The notes beneath the pieces were generated by a model. The model did not search any database, had not been told where the DNA came from, and saw only the letters and a list, made by a program, of their open reading frames with translations. The translations under genes were made by a program, and so were the position numbers. Of a DNA stretch of 16,705 bases, positions 6,377-16,491 are shown in pieces (the first letter of the stretch is position 1; each line of letters starts with the position of its first letter). The stretch comes from Discostella pseudostelligera (taxonomy: Eukaryota > Bacillariophyta > Thalassiosirophyceae > Thalassiosirales > Thalassiosiraceae), in contig JALLBK010000255.1 of NCBI GenBank assembly GCA_036940085.1, forward strand, positions 1 to 16,705, read 5' to 3'.

Positions 6377-8855
6377 TTAGCTTAGTATAAAGCCTTCGTC
6401 TATCATGTCAGTGTTCGGAGGTATTTCGCTTACAAACCCTGCACTATCTCTCAATGATAACTTCAGATTGTGGTAGGACAACAATGTAGGCCTGTGTCCG
6501 ACCGAAACATATGTCAGCTCCCCTACCCTTGCCTCTCCTCCGATTGATGTATCCTTTAATAATTGGTACATTTTCCTTTCAGCAACCACATCCAACGCAG
6601 AAGTACTTTCATCCATGATTACCAACCTTGGTCGATTAATAACTAATCTTCCAAACGCCAAGCGTTGCTGCTCGCCCAATGATAGGGTGTTGGTCCAATC
6701 CAACACCGCATTAAGTCCGCGGTATGGATCTCCATCACCTGCTCGTCCTGCCAAATGTGGAAGGTCAATACGTTCCAGCAACTTCAGTAAATCATCATCG
6801 GTCCAATCCTTCCAGAGTCGTCGTTGATCGGATGGACTCGGTCCTCCGTCAGGACGATGCTCGTTTCCATCCATTCGCGTTGGTGAAAAATGATCATCCT
6901 TTTGGTCCGTGCTGGGGTATAATAGTTGATCCCGCAATGAACCGGGTGGACAATACGGCCTTTGCGGTAGGAAGTACACATACTCCGAGCTGGGACGGAC
7001 AATTTCTCCCGATCCGGTGCTCCACAGTCCTGCAATTGCCCTTAGTAATGAAGATTTGCCAGAGCCACTGGCACCTACGATCAACAGATGACTTCCACTT
7101 GCCAGTGATAGATTGAGGTTGTCAACAAGTATCCTCTTGTTATCGGGAGTGGCCAGTCGAAGGCCTTTTATGAACAGTATCGTTGATGGTTGAGAAATGG
7201 AAGCTGCTTCAAACGAAGGTGCCGTCGTCACCCAAGGATCGAATCTTTTCACCTGAATGGCATTGTCGTAAGATTGCGATTGCATGGGAATAGCATCGTA
7301 TCCAGTGCTTATCGATGATATCCCTCCATTCATTTCCGCAACGGGCGCTACACTTAGCAACTTCCCCATCGACCTTCGTTCGGGATCTAACTCCATTATT
7401 GCACTCATGAAGGAATACAGTCGGTCAATGCCCGCACTGAACTTGCTAACATCAGCGAAAGAATTCACCACGATGGACAAGTCATCCAGGATGTGGCCGA
7501 AGGCTGAACTTGCTTGACTTATGACACCCAATTCGACATTGCCCGCAAAAAATTCAGGCGCCACGACCATGATTGGTAAGACCCATGTGAGATAATTGTA
7601 GTATGTCGTCACGAACTCCAGGTTCCGTTGTGCGATCTTATTGATATTTGTGAAAAGTGTCGAAAGATGGCAGTGAATTGGGATGCAGATAAGGATGCTG
7701 ATTCACTGCAACGAAAACAATGCAAATCAAACTCACATTGATCATCGTCATATTATCAATCACATACTCAAACCTACGATCCGTCTCTCGTTCCTCCACA
7801 TTCTCACCGGCATAAAAAGCAATCGATTCCGAATTCTCACGAACGCGAACCAACGAGAATCGAAAATCCGCCTCCCTTTGCAAGGATTCATAATTCAACC
7901 GTATAAGTACCTTGCCAATGCATACCGTTAGGAATGTACCAATGAATGCAAATAGGAAGATGGCAAGGAATAGTTGTGGCATGATGGAGAATAGTATGAA
8001 GCTGAAGCAAACCAAGTCAATGACTGATGTGATGAGAGTTAAGAAGAAGTAGAGACTGAATTCTGTGAAGGAACGAATGTCTTCGGATATGCGTTGATCG
8101 GGATTGTCCACCTCCTTCATTGTTTGTGCATTATTGCTTTTTGCTGTTGTATTCTTTGTCGTAGTATCAGCAGCAGCATCGTCACCCAAGTCGGCGTATT
8201 CTTCACTCGGTCTGGTAATGACACTATTCCCCGCCGCTTGTCGTTCCAATCCATAATACACCTTGTTGGAAAAGTACAATCTCAGTACACGCCCAGTCAG
8301 CCATTTTCTCCATGCAATTGCCAATTTTTGTCTTTGATATCGATATGCAACATTGATTGGTGCCAATAGTATCATTGCTCCCACAAACTTGGCCATGATA
8401 TTGTAAAATAAATCTACATTTTGATCATACAATGCACTCCAAAAATCACGTGCTAGATAGGAGAAGAGGACACGCACGGCACTATTCGATAGGGTAAGAA
8501 TGACCATTATGAGGAGGAGACATCGCCCGTTACGATTTTCATGAAAGTATGGTGAGGCCATGACATGGAAGGAGTGGAATTGTTCTCGAAATCGATTTGG
8601 TTTGCGAGTATGGTGCACGTTGGTGGGCAATGACGAAGTAGGTGCGGCGGCGTCGGCGGCGGGTGATGAGGAGGAGCCAAACTCTACGTAGCCATCGCAC
8701 GATTCGTTCGTGTTATTAGTGCCGTCATTGAGGTTCGTGTTGTTGCTAGTATGTTGTTTGCTCGGTGATCTTCGAAACAGCGGCATCTCGAACAAGCTCG
8801 TCATTGGAGTACTGCTAGTACTAGTACAATGTCGGCCCATCGTCCTTGTGTTCAT
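6377..8855 (-). CDS. ABCD2: ABC half transporter, ABCD2/SbmA-YddA type (ABC_membrane_2 plus ATPase domain), one intron
   Basis: Exons are 8855-7737 and 7636-6377; joined they encode 792 residues. The N-terminal membrane domain (about 90-440) carries PYF, a first span near 112-133, NPDQR (a family signature), ADFRFSLVRVRENSESIAFY and, across the splice, RNLEFVTTYYNYL. The ATPase domain has Walker A GASGSGKSS (561-569), Q-loop LPQRPY (Q597), signature LSLGEQQRL (from 691), Walker B LVIMDE (711-716) and H-loop GHR (H754). This matches plant plastid ABCD2 and cyanobacterial or bacterial YddA-type transporters. The substrate is unknown; the protein should dimerise in an organelle membrane, with the plastid a reasonable guess. 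The N-terminus is uncertain: ATGs occur at 8855, 8840, 8804 and 8786. The frame is also open to an ATG at 9011, which would add a hydrophobic leader (LPFALDFVVVVAAAA) but would start 6 bp from the divergent APC5 ATG. Confidence 0.88.
7637..7736 (-). other. Spliceosomal intron (100 bp) in the ABC transporter gene
   Basis: The donor is GTGAGT (7736-7731) after codon AAT. The acceptor is ATAAG (intron ends at 7637) before ATC GCA CAA CGG. The phase is 0. The spliced protein reads NMTMIN-IAQRNLEF, the spacing I recall for plant ABCD2 proteins in this block. Removing 100 bases restores the frame; without it the frame stops three bases into the 3' exon's neighbourhood. The AAG acceptor is less common than CAG or TAG. 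Confidence 0.8.
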
Positions 8856-9016
8856 CTTCTTGTTTCGTGTGGTTGTGGATTGTGGTTCCCCGTGCGTGCG
8901 TTCACCGACGGCAGCGGCTTTCCCGCCAAATAAACAACTAACTTCTTCTTTCTTCTCTGCAGCAGCCGCCACAACCACAACAAAATCCAAGGCAAAAGGC
9001 AAAATCAACATTGACC
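8856..9016. promoter_or_regulatory. Short divergent promoter between the ABC transporter and APC5
   Basis: Only 161 bases separate the start chosen for the ABC gene (8855) from the APC5 ATG (9017). An E2F-like site is present at 8919-8930. The region is also an open extension of the ABC frame on the minus strand, so part of it could be coding if the ATG at 9011 is used. Confidence 0.55.
8919..8930 (+). promoter_or_regulatory. E2F-like site upstream of APC5
   Basis: TTTCCCGCCAAA matches the E2F/DP consensus and is identical over 12 bases to 1481-1492 upstream of the coiled-coil gene. It ends 86 bp before the APC5 ATG, a position typical of a proximal promoter element. Confidence 0.6.
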
Positions 9017-12000
9017 ATGGCCGACCTCCCTACCCCCCATTCCATAGCCATTGGAACATTACTCTCACTGTACTCTGATCCGAATTCTCCATTGATAGAC
9101 TGGTGGCGCCGCAGTACTAGCGGTATCTCGACTTCTTCTACCGCTGACTTTGATTACGACGGCGACGAGAATCGTGATCATGATGTGATAGGCGATGACG
9201 ACGTCGACGGCGGCAGGCCGCGATCCACCGCAGAATGGACTCTCCGATTGATGCAACTACTACAACAGCTTGTCCTACACGAAGATGAGGGGGTAGTTAT
9301 TTTCCCGAATAGTGATGTATTGTTCCGGGGGGAAGATGATACTGATTATGGCCATGATAATGATGGCTACGCTCCCGCCACCACCACCGGCACCGCTACT
9401 AATGTAGATCCAATTCATATCATCGAGGACAGTGAGTGCAATAGCATCACCATGAACAAAACTATAAAGCATGAGGCAATCACTCAATTAATTAGCAGTG
9501 GAACTGGCAGTAGTAGTGGGGATTTATTGGACGATATACTATTTGACATGTTTCCGCCTCACAATCGTAATGCCAACGAAACAATTGAAATGAACAACAA
9601 ATCATTGTCACCATCCGATTTTCTTCCTATAAGCAGCAACATGATTGATGGCAACGCCTCATTATTTGTTGGACAGGAATTGCACCTTGATCACAATCAT
9701 GAGAGTTCATTAAATTTTTGCATGCAATCAATATCGACACTGTTGGATCGGATTGATGATGCCTTCAACCACGGTGATGGTGCATCGTCGGTATCAGCAG
9801 CAGTGCCATCCAAACAATTAAATGGTAGAAAGCGAGGTAGGAGTAGCCTACAAAGGAAGAAGAGGACTCCACCCGCACAAGCACTTCTGAAGCGGTTACA
9901 GATGGCATCTACATCCGTCGACGATTTAATGAATTTATTAGATGAATGGCACGCCATGTTGGAGGGAACACCACTCCCTTATTCCTCGGCTACTAGCACC
10001 ATAATCGCTATTGATGGAGAATCTACGTTTGGAATCTACCTTCGTAAATTGTGTCTCGGCATGGAGGAAATCCCCTTTGAGACTTTGAGTCGATTGTGGG
10101 ATGCATTGCGAAAATTTGTGGAGGAGGATATTGCATTGCAGCAAAGTGAGGCACCACTAGAAAGTCACCAACCCGATGACATCACAGCAGATTGTCACAA
10201 CAGTGATCATTACAACAATCATGAGCAGGATATTTGGAATGCCTCCATGCCCGTCTATGACTGGCTTCCATCATCTCCGCAAATTGAACGAATCGTTCGC
10301 AATACCTGCCTGAATCCAAATCTCGATTCATTGCTGGTGAAGCGACCTCGGTCACGGTCACAACCTTCCCCATCCCGTCAGACTAGTCAACGATTGCACA
10401 ATCTCCTAGAAACACATCCCGAATGTCCCTCGGTTCATTTTCTGATGTATCTCTCTTCCCTCGCTAATGGATATCGATCTCAGGCATTAGAATGTTTACA
10501 CCGTTATTTTGATTATGCCATGATACATGAACGAAAGGAACGTGCTGAAAGAACACTAATGCTCCAGGCGAGTGCCGTCGAGGGTGGTGGTGGTGGTGGT
10601 GGTGGTGGTGGAGTCATGACGACCTCGGGTGGGATCATGGGAACAATTGCCAGTGGTATGGGGGGTATCACGGGTGGTATGACGGGAGGGATAATCAATG
10701 GAAGGATGATGCACGGCGGACCTGCCACGGGACAACAATTTCGTGCAGGTGCCGGGGGCGGTGCCGCTGGACCGGGTGGAGCCGGCCAAGCAACAACCGT
10801 GAAGATCTTCAAGGAGTCGAATGTTATGCAGTATGCTGCAATATTGCTGGCACAGACGTATTATCGGTTTGGATATGCACGATTGTCGTTGCAGGCAACC
10901 GAGGAAGCTATCCGGGTAGCGCAGCAAAGCGGGGATGAGGAGTGTGTTTGTTTCGCGAATGCATGGTCGGCGTTGGTAAGCTCAAGCTTGGGAGGCAATG
11001 GGGGCATTGATGTTAATCCTGATGGTGGACTTGGTGAGCGGAGGAGTGGTACGACAAGCGTGTATGCCAGCGTCGGTGGTATCGAAGGTAGTGGCGCCCT
11101 CCATCACGGTGGTTACTCTCGTCCCCTCTTACCTTTGCATGCCTCATTGAACAGTCGCCGTCGTCGACGCGAAGGAGAGGCACTGCTGCGTCGATGTCGG
11201 GCACGAGCATCGGAACGTGGCCTATCGTTGTTGGCGGCGAGCACTTCGTTGGAAATGGCGAGGCTACTTGCATATCGTCGAAATTATGGAGATGACGATG
11301 GTGAAGGGGCAGATGGATTAGGGGGTTCCAGTGGTAGGGAAGACGATTCCCCCTTTGGATGTGTTGCATCATCGGCGTGGGACAGCATCCAGGATGCAGG
11401 GAGAATGTTTGTAGTTTCTAGCGGAGGACCGTCGTCATCAACTACAGGTCGGGGAGTAGTAGGCCATCGTCAGAGCGGAGCAACAACATCGTTATCTTTT
11501 GGTCAGCCGGCTCCTACGGATATTTACGACATGACCCCTACTGAGGCTACGAGTATTCTCCGCCAGCAGAACATTGCTATTGCCGGTCTATGGGAATCTA
11601 CCGGACATATCTCGTTGTCCGCTTTGTCATCCTCTGCAGCATTGCATGAAACAAGTGGAGGAAGGTTGGATAGTATCGTGTGTGATGAACGTGGTAACAC
11701 GTTGTCATCTTTGGCTCTGAATCGAGTGCTGTCTTCAAACTTGAATGGTCCCGGATTGGACGCTGGGAGGAAGAAGGGGAATGGTATCGAAGAGTCACGG
11801 TTGGATCATCAACATTTTGGACAGGCGTATGCTACAATTCTCGAATCTGTCGCATCGCTCGGAAATACGGAACTGCTATTGAAATCGTCTGTCGCAACCT
11901 CTACCCTACACGAATGGTCGGTACGCTCATATGATCTTTCCCTTGCTCAGGGTATGAACATTCTGCTTGCCAATCGAGCCGCGTTTCCGTGTCCTCATAC

Positions 12001-12754
12001 GGCGGCTGGTGGTGGAGGGGCTTTGCCAGCAGTGGAAAGCACCCTCAAATTCCTAACTCATTCGTCACATTTGTCTCGCCAACGAGGCGAATTCGAAAAG
12101 GCCAAGGCATTCACACGCCGTGCATGCTGGCTGGCAAATCAACACGGACTGTTATTCCACCTAGGATCGAATTTGCTCCAACTTTCCTTGATCGAATTAG
12201 ATTGTGCATGCACGGCGACGAGTGCACCAGAGAGATCCCTTCCTCCACTGTTGGAGTGTCTCGAATTATCTGAACGATTCTCAATGGATCCGCTCCGTGC
12301 CTTGGCATTGTCAACATTGTCGAAGGTAATGCTATGCATGGGAGGAGGTTATCGGAAGGCACGTGCTTTACTCCGGGCATCTTTTCCGCTCGTGATGCAA
12401 CACGGACATGTATGGTTCCAGGGCGAGGCATTCTTGACGCTTGCGAAGTGTTACCTAGCCGAGGCAACTGCAAGGGAAAACACCAATAGTGTAAGAGAAA
12501 AAAATTCTACGACGCTAAAGCTGCGAAAAAGTGCGTTGTTCGAATTGAAAAAGTCGGCCGACAAGTTTGAGCTCATCGAGGACATCCAGAGGCTACGGGA
12601 AGTGTTCTACCTCCAAGCTCGTGTTTATCAATTGTTACCCAATTCGAGAAAAGAAAGGGATGATGCTGCAAATATTGTCGCTCGATTGACTGTGGCGATG
12701 CGTGAAAGAGTGAGGAATCCAACCATGACAGCATTGACAACATGTAATTTATAG
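9017..12754 (+). CDS. APC5: Anaphase-promoting complex subunit 5 (APC5), 1245 aa
   Basis: APC5 is a TPR scaffold subunit of the APC/C ubiquitin ligase, which marks cyclins and securin for destruction in mitosis. Blocks collinear with human APC5, as I recall it, are TPHSIAIGTLLSLY at the N-terminus, STFGIYLRKLCLGM with FETLSRLWDALRKFVEED, VHFLMYLSSLANGYRSQALE with LHRYFDYAM, MQYAAILLAQTYYRFGYARL with ATEEAIRVAQQSGDEECV, and near the C-terminus KSADKFELIEDIQRLREVFYLQARVYQLLPN. Later TPR-like helices include RGEFEKAKAFTRRACWLANQHG. At 1245 residues it is far longer than the roughly 755 of the human protein. The surplus lies in low-complexity inserts: an acidic N-terminal stretch, a basic NLS-like segment (NGRKRGRSSLQRKKR), a Gly/Met-rich insert from residue 523 to about 593, and a second Gly/Ser insert near 11000-11100. 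The ATG at 9017 (ACCATGGCC) has an excellent context and sits directly before the first conserved block. No intron is needed. Confidence 0.92.
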   Translation: MADLPTPHSIAIGTLLSLYSDPNSPLIDWWRRSTSGISTSSTADFDYDGDENRDHDVIGDDDVDGGRPRSTAEWTLRLMQLLQQLVLHEDEGVVIFPNSDVLFRGEDDTDYGHDNDGYAPATTTGTATNVDPIHIIEDSECNSITMNKTIKHEAITQLISSGTGSSSGDLLDDILFDMFPPHNRNANETIEMNNKSLSPSDFLPISSNMIDGNASLFVGQELHLDHNHESSLNFCMQSISTLLDRIDDAFNHGDGASSVSAAVPSKQLNGRKRGRSSLQRKKRTPPAQALLKRLQMASTSVDDLMNLLDEWHAMLEGTPLPYSSATSTIIAIDGESTFGIYLRKLCLGMEEIPFETLSRLWDALRKFVEEDIALQQSEAPLESHQPDDITADCHNSDHYNNHEQDIWNASMPVYDWLPSSPQIERIVRNTCLNPNLDSLLVKRPRSRSQPSPSRQTSQRLHNLLETHPECPSVHFLMYLSSLANGYRSQALECLHRYFDYAMIHERKERAERTLMLQASAVEGGGGGGGGGGVMTTSGGIMGTIASGMGGITGGMTGGIINGRMMHGGPATGQQFRAGAGGGAAGPGGAGQATTVKIFKESNVMQYAAILLAQTYYRFGYARLSLQATEEAIRVAQQSGDEECVCFANAWSALVSSSLGGNGGIDVNPDGGLGERRSGTTSVYASVGGIEGSGALHHGGYSRPLLPLHASLNSRRRRREGEALLRRCRARASERGLSLLAASTSLEMARLLAYRRNYGDDDGEGADGLGGSSGREDDSPFGCVASSAWDSIQDAGRMFVVSSGGPSSSTTGRGVVGHRQSGATTSLSFGQPAPTDIYDMTPTEATSILRQQNIAIAGLWESTGHISLSALSSSAALHETSGGRLDSIVCDERGNTLSSLALNRVLSSNLNGPGLDAGRKKGNGIEESRLDHQHFGQAYATILESVASLGNTELLLKSSVATSTLHEWSVRSYDLSLAQGMNILLANRAAFPCPHTAAGGGGALPAVESTLKFLTHSSHLSRQRGEFEKAKAFTRRACWLANQHGLLFHLGSNLLQLSLIELDCACTATSAPERSLPPLLECLELSERFSMDPLRALALSTLSKVMLCMGGGYRKARALLRASFPLVMQHGHVWFQGEAFLTLAKCYLAEATARENTNSVREKNSTTLKLRKSALFELKKSADKFELIEDIQRLREVFYLQARVYQLLPNSRKERDDAANIVARLTVAMRERVRNPTMTALTTCNL
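10583..10612 (+). repeat. GGT trinucleotide repeat encoding poly-Gly in APC5
   Basis: Nine GGT codons followed by GGA encode ten Gly (residues 523-532). The tract opens a Gly-rich insert of about 70 residues between two conserved APC5 helices. It is a probable length-polymorphic microsatellite. Confidence 0.85.
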
Positions 12755-12830
12755 TACATTTCATCACAACATTAACACTAGTATGTGCACTATCGGTGGA
12801 TAGTCCATGTTTATGTCAGCAGCACAAAAA
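12755..12830. other. Short convergent 3' spacer between APC5 and the copper ATPase
   Basis: These 76 bases must serve the 3' ends of both genes, so their transcripts probably overlap in antisense. I see no hairpin or other element. Confidence 0.55.
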
Positions 12831-15800
12831 TTACAGATTTCCGTGCTCTTCGCAGGGGTAACAATTACACGTCTCCGGTGGACAATTGCAGGGTTCATTT
12901 CTTTTCATGGCATCGCATTGAACACGAATCTTGAATTGCTTCCCACTTGACATGGTGAAACCGATCTCTTCAACTCCCAACTCACAGTTCGGTCGTATGT
13001 TCCGTCCGTACTTTTTGGTGCTGAAAATTGGAGGACGGTATCGGTTCAGAGATAGCGACGACGTCAGGACGGACACTGATGACAACGCCATAGCGAATGC
13101 AGCCACGTATGGAGGCAGTGCCATGTGAGTAAATGGGTAGAATAGTCCCGCAGCTATTGGTATTGCCAGAGAGTTGTATCCAAGGGCCCAAATCAAGTTC
13201 AGCTTGATTCGAAAATATATTGTTTTTGCCAGGTCGATGGCCACTAAGAGGTCGGTGAGCTTAGAGTTGACCAGCACGACACCTGCAGCCTCATGTGCAA
13301 TTTGAGTACCGCTGCCGATTGCAATTCCCACGTCTGCCTCGGCAAGAGCAGGTGAATCATTGATGCCATCGCCAACCATTGCCACGTGCTCCCCCTGAAA
13401 TCGAAGTTGCCTTATGTAATCAACTTTTTCCGCAGGTAAAACATCGGCCTTCACATTAGTCACAGGGATACCAATGAAGTTTGCAACACTCTTGGCTGTC
13501 CTGATATTGTCCCCTGTTAACATGTGCACTCTGATACCATACAGCTGCTGCAATACGTTGACTGTGAGTGTTGCCTCGTCCTTTGCTTGATCCATTATTC
13601 CTAGCACTGCATTCGTACGCCCGTTTAAGGACACCACTACTGCGGTCTGGCCCCTATCTTCGAGGCGTTCCATAGCATCAAATGTACCGGGGACTATTTG
13701 GATATCGTTTGTTGCCAGAGAACGACGATTTCCTATATGAACCGTCACATCATCTACAATACATTTGACACCTTTCCCTACCTCTGCCTCAAAATGCTCG
13801 GCTTCGTGAAGCTCACGATCAAGCCCCTTCCCGAATCCATATTCGGCTGCCTTTGCGAGAATTGCTATTGAAGAAGGAAATGAGACGTCGGCGATTGGAA
13901 TATTCGAAAGAAAGGTACGGAGCAACACCCATGTCCCAACAACTGGACACACCTTTAGCAATTGGATGCTCGCTGCCCTGCTCAGCGCAAGCAGAAAAAT
14001 AGAGCGCCACTGCCACTGATGATGAATCTTCAGACATGGGATCTGAGAGCAAAATTACGTCCCTTACCGACATGTCACCACGGGTAAGTGTCTAATAAAA
14101 CAACGAAATGAGTGAATAAAAGCGTAGAGGAGTTAGGCTCGCGATAATGAGACGGGTCAAAGATACATGGTTCATAATACCCACTCCTGTTTTATCAAAG
14201 ACTACACAAGTCACGTCCTTCGCCAGCTCTAATGGCTCTGCTCCTCGAATTAAAATGCCCAGCCTAGCACCGAGACCCGTCCCGACCTATACATAGAATT
14301 TTGTCGTGGCATTATTGGATGCAAAGAAGCAGCAGCAATTGGATTAAAATTGATGACGATGAATACATGCATGGCAAGCAATAGATGCAGTGAATAATCT
14401 CACCATGACTGCAGTGGGTGTAGCCAATCCTAATGCACAAGGACACGCAATGACCAAGACGGAAATGGAAAACAGCAATGGTAACGTCCAGTCATTGAAG
14501 CCTTGCTCACGGTATGGCCAGTCTTCTTTTATCCCTGTTAATGCATTTGAGTTTAACAGCAATGCCCACACAATATATGTTGTGGCTGATATAGCAATGA
14601 CGACTGGAGTAAAGACGGCTGCAATGCGATCTGCCACCTCCTGAATTGCAGCCTTTGATGACTGCGCGACCTCTACCAATCGAATAACTTTTGCCAGTGC
14701 AGTGCCATCTCCCACTTCCTCCACTATCATTTGGAAGGCTCCATTTATATTGATTGTGCCGCCGATAACTTTACTCCCTTCACTCTTTGAAACAGGAAGG
14801 CTCTCCCCGGTGAGCATGGATTCGTCAACGGATGAATGTCCAGATTTTACTATACCGTCGGTTGGAACCTTTTCGCCCGGGCGCACGAGCAACACATCTC
14901 TTTTTTGCAACAGCGCAAGAGGGATTATTCGTTCGGTAGAAGTCTGTACTTTCCCTGATATGTCAACAGTGCCAACCAATGTCGCTGAGTCGGGAGCCAT
15001 TTCTGCCAAGGCAGACACAGCTTTGGATGTCTTTGATTTGGCGCTTGCCTCGAGATATTTTCCAAGCAGAACGAAAGAAATCAACAATGAGCTGCTTTCG
15101 AAGGATTGCATCAATCTGGGCTTCCCACTTCCCAAGTTTACCGCGTTGTAAATGACTACTGCAACAGAGTACGAATAGGCGGCAGTGGTTCCCATGGCAA
15201 TTAAGAATGACATACCCAATTTTTTCGATCGAATTGAATGACGAGACTCCCTGTAGAAACGAGCGCCAGATATAAACTGCACCGGTGTTGCCAACAACCA
15301 TGTCCACATCTCCTCTCTTGATATCCCCGAATAGGTTAATTTCTCAAAATAATCAGAGGTTATTGGCAGTGATGGTAGTACCATGGATATCATAAATACT
15401 GGGAGAGCGAAGGCGATCGAGAAGAAGAACTGGTCTCTCCATTGATGTATTTCCCTCTGCCGGCGAGTATCGATTGATTTTTGCTTTACTTGATAACTAA
15501 GGGCATCCCACGCCTCGCACTTTGACTCTGTGTGTGACACTACCCCGTCCACAATGCTTCGCACTCCGGTAACTTCCTCGCTGTAGATGACTTCCAACGT
15601 ACCCCCCGCGTTTGACTGGGTTGGCAATGTTGTGGTCGTCACTGGGAGATATTCTGCAGGTATTCCTGCCATTTTGTTTCGCCACTTTCCCGAAGCTTGT
15701 CGGATGTACTGCCAGCAATTATTCGTGGGTGTTTTTTCATCGTTCGGTGTGTTGTTTTTCGGATATTGCACATCGAGTACACCATCCAGTGATTGCAGAT

Positions 15801-16491
15801 ATTCGAAGGCAAGATCTACATTGCTGGCCAATGCTAAGTAAAGGGTTTTGGTCTGCTGAACAGTAGATTGTACATCTCGCTTGGAACTCAATGTCGCGGA
15901 AAATCCCACAGATTCGACAATATCAATAATGTCGTCCTCGCTCATTTTACTCAGATCATATTTGGCAGTTAATGTTGCATCGGGAAGTAAGCGCACATCG
16001 ACGGAATCGACAACCAATCCTTTCCCTGGTCCGAGTGACGTGACTGCATTTTTGACAGAGCTGACGCATGTTGCACAAGTAAGCCCCTCCAATGCAAAGG
16101 TGGCTTCAATAATGACTTGATGTTGTGAACTTGTTTGTTGAGAAGGGTTGCTTGAAAATGTCATGTAGGATTTGGAAGAATCATTTCCATTAATTTTCGA
16201 TGTGAGATCAATATGTTGCCCCTCCAAACGACGAACTGTCAATACCGAAGCAGTAAATCCAATGTCTTCAATGGCCTCCCGAAGGCTCTTGACGGTACAT
16301 TGCTCATGGTTGTAAATAATTGTCGCGCACTCGCCAATGAGATCGACTGATGCACGGATCACACCCGAATGAGATTGCAGAGCAGCTGTCACGGAGGATG
16401 AGCACGAGGAGCATGACATTCCGCCGATGGAAAGCACTGCCTCGGACGACATTATTGGCTGCATGTTTGTATTACTCGACGACGTCGCCAT
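12831..16491 (-). CDS. ATP7: Copper-transporting P1B-1 ATPase (RAN1/ATP7/CopA type), four exons, 1120 aa
   Basis: Exons are 16491-14404, 14286-14185, 14091-13953 and 13864-12831. This is a heavy-metal pump that moves Cu(I) out of the cytosol into the secretory pathway or an organelle. It has two N-terminal metal-binding domains with GMSCSSC (24-30) and GLTCATC (136-142), then a degenerate third one without CxxC (about 214-330). The core has TGES (561-564), CPC in the membrane (683-685), DKTGTLT with the phosphorylated Asp at 727, SEHP (770-773, nucleotide-site His), MLTGDN (891-896) and GDGIND (941-946). The Cu(I) signatures of the last helices are also present: YN (1006-1007) and MALSS (1035-1039). 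The tail after the last helix is Cys-rich (1093-1114). The start, GCCATGGCG, is in a strong context. All catalytic residues expected for an active pump are present. Neighbouring APC5 ends 76 bp away, converging. Confidence 0.94.
13865..13952 (-). other. Intron 3 of the copper ATPase (88 bp)
   Basis: Donor GTGTGT follows AAA-G (13953). Acceptor TCAATAG precedes CA-ATT at 13864. The phase is 1. Splicing rebuilds [17 protein letters not shown]. Confidence 0.9.
14092..14184 (-). other. Intron 2 of the copper ATPase (93 bp)
   Basis: Donor GTGGGT follows GGA (14185). Acceptor TTTTATTAG precedes ACA at 14091. The phase is 0. The intron splits the catalytic motif exactly between DKTG and TLT, and splicing restores it. 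Confidence 0.92.
14287..14403 (-). other. Intron 1 of the copper ATPase (117 bp)
   Basis: Donor GTGAGA follows codon ATG (14404). Acceptor TATAG precedes GTC at 14286. The phase is 0. Splicing joins [14 protein letters not shown] to [13 protein letters not shown], the conserved continuation after the CPC helix. Without removal the frame stops 19 codons into the intron. Confidence 0.9.

Noticed and set aside
6377..8855. ABC transporter as two separate genes or a broken gene
   Set aside because: The two frames are consecutive halves of one ABCD2-type protein, joined by a 100-bp intron with the spacing of homologues preserved.
11013..11372. A 119-codon minus-strand ORF inside APC5
   Set aside because: It is antisense to a conserved coding frame, His-rich and without recognisable domain or promoter.
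12831..16491. Copper ATPase as a frameshifted pseudogene split into several ORFs
   Set aside because: Each break coincides with a GT-AG intron of 88-117 bp whose removal restores CPC-VGTG, DKTG-TLT and SEHPIAKAIL exactly.
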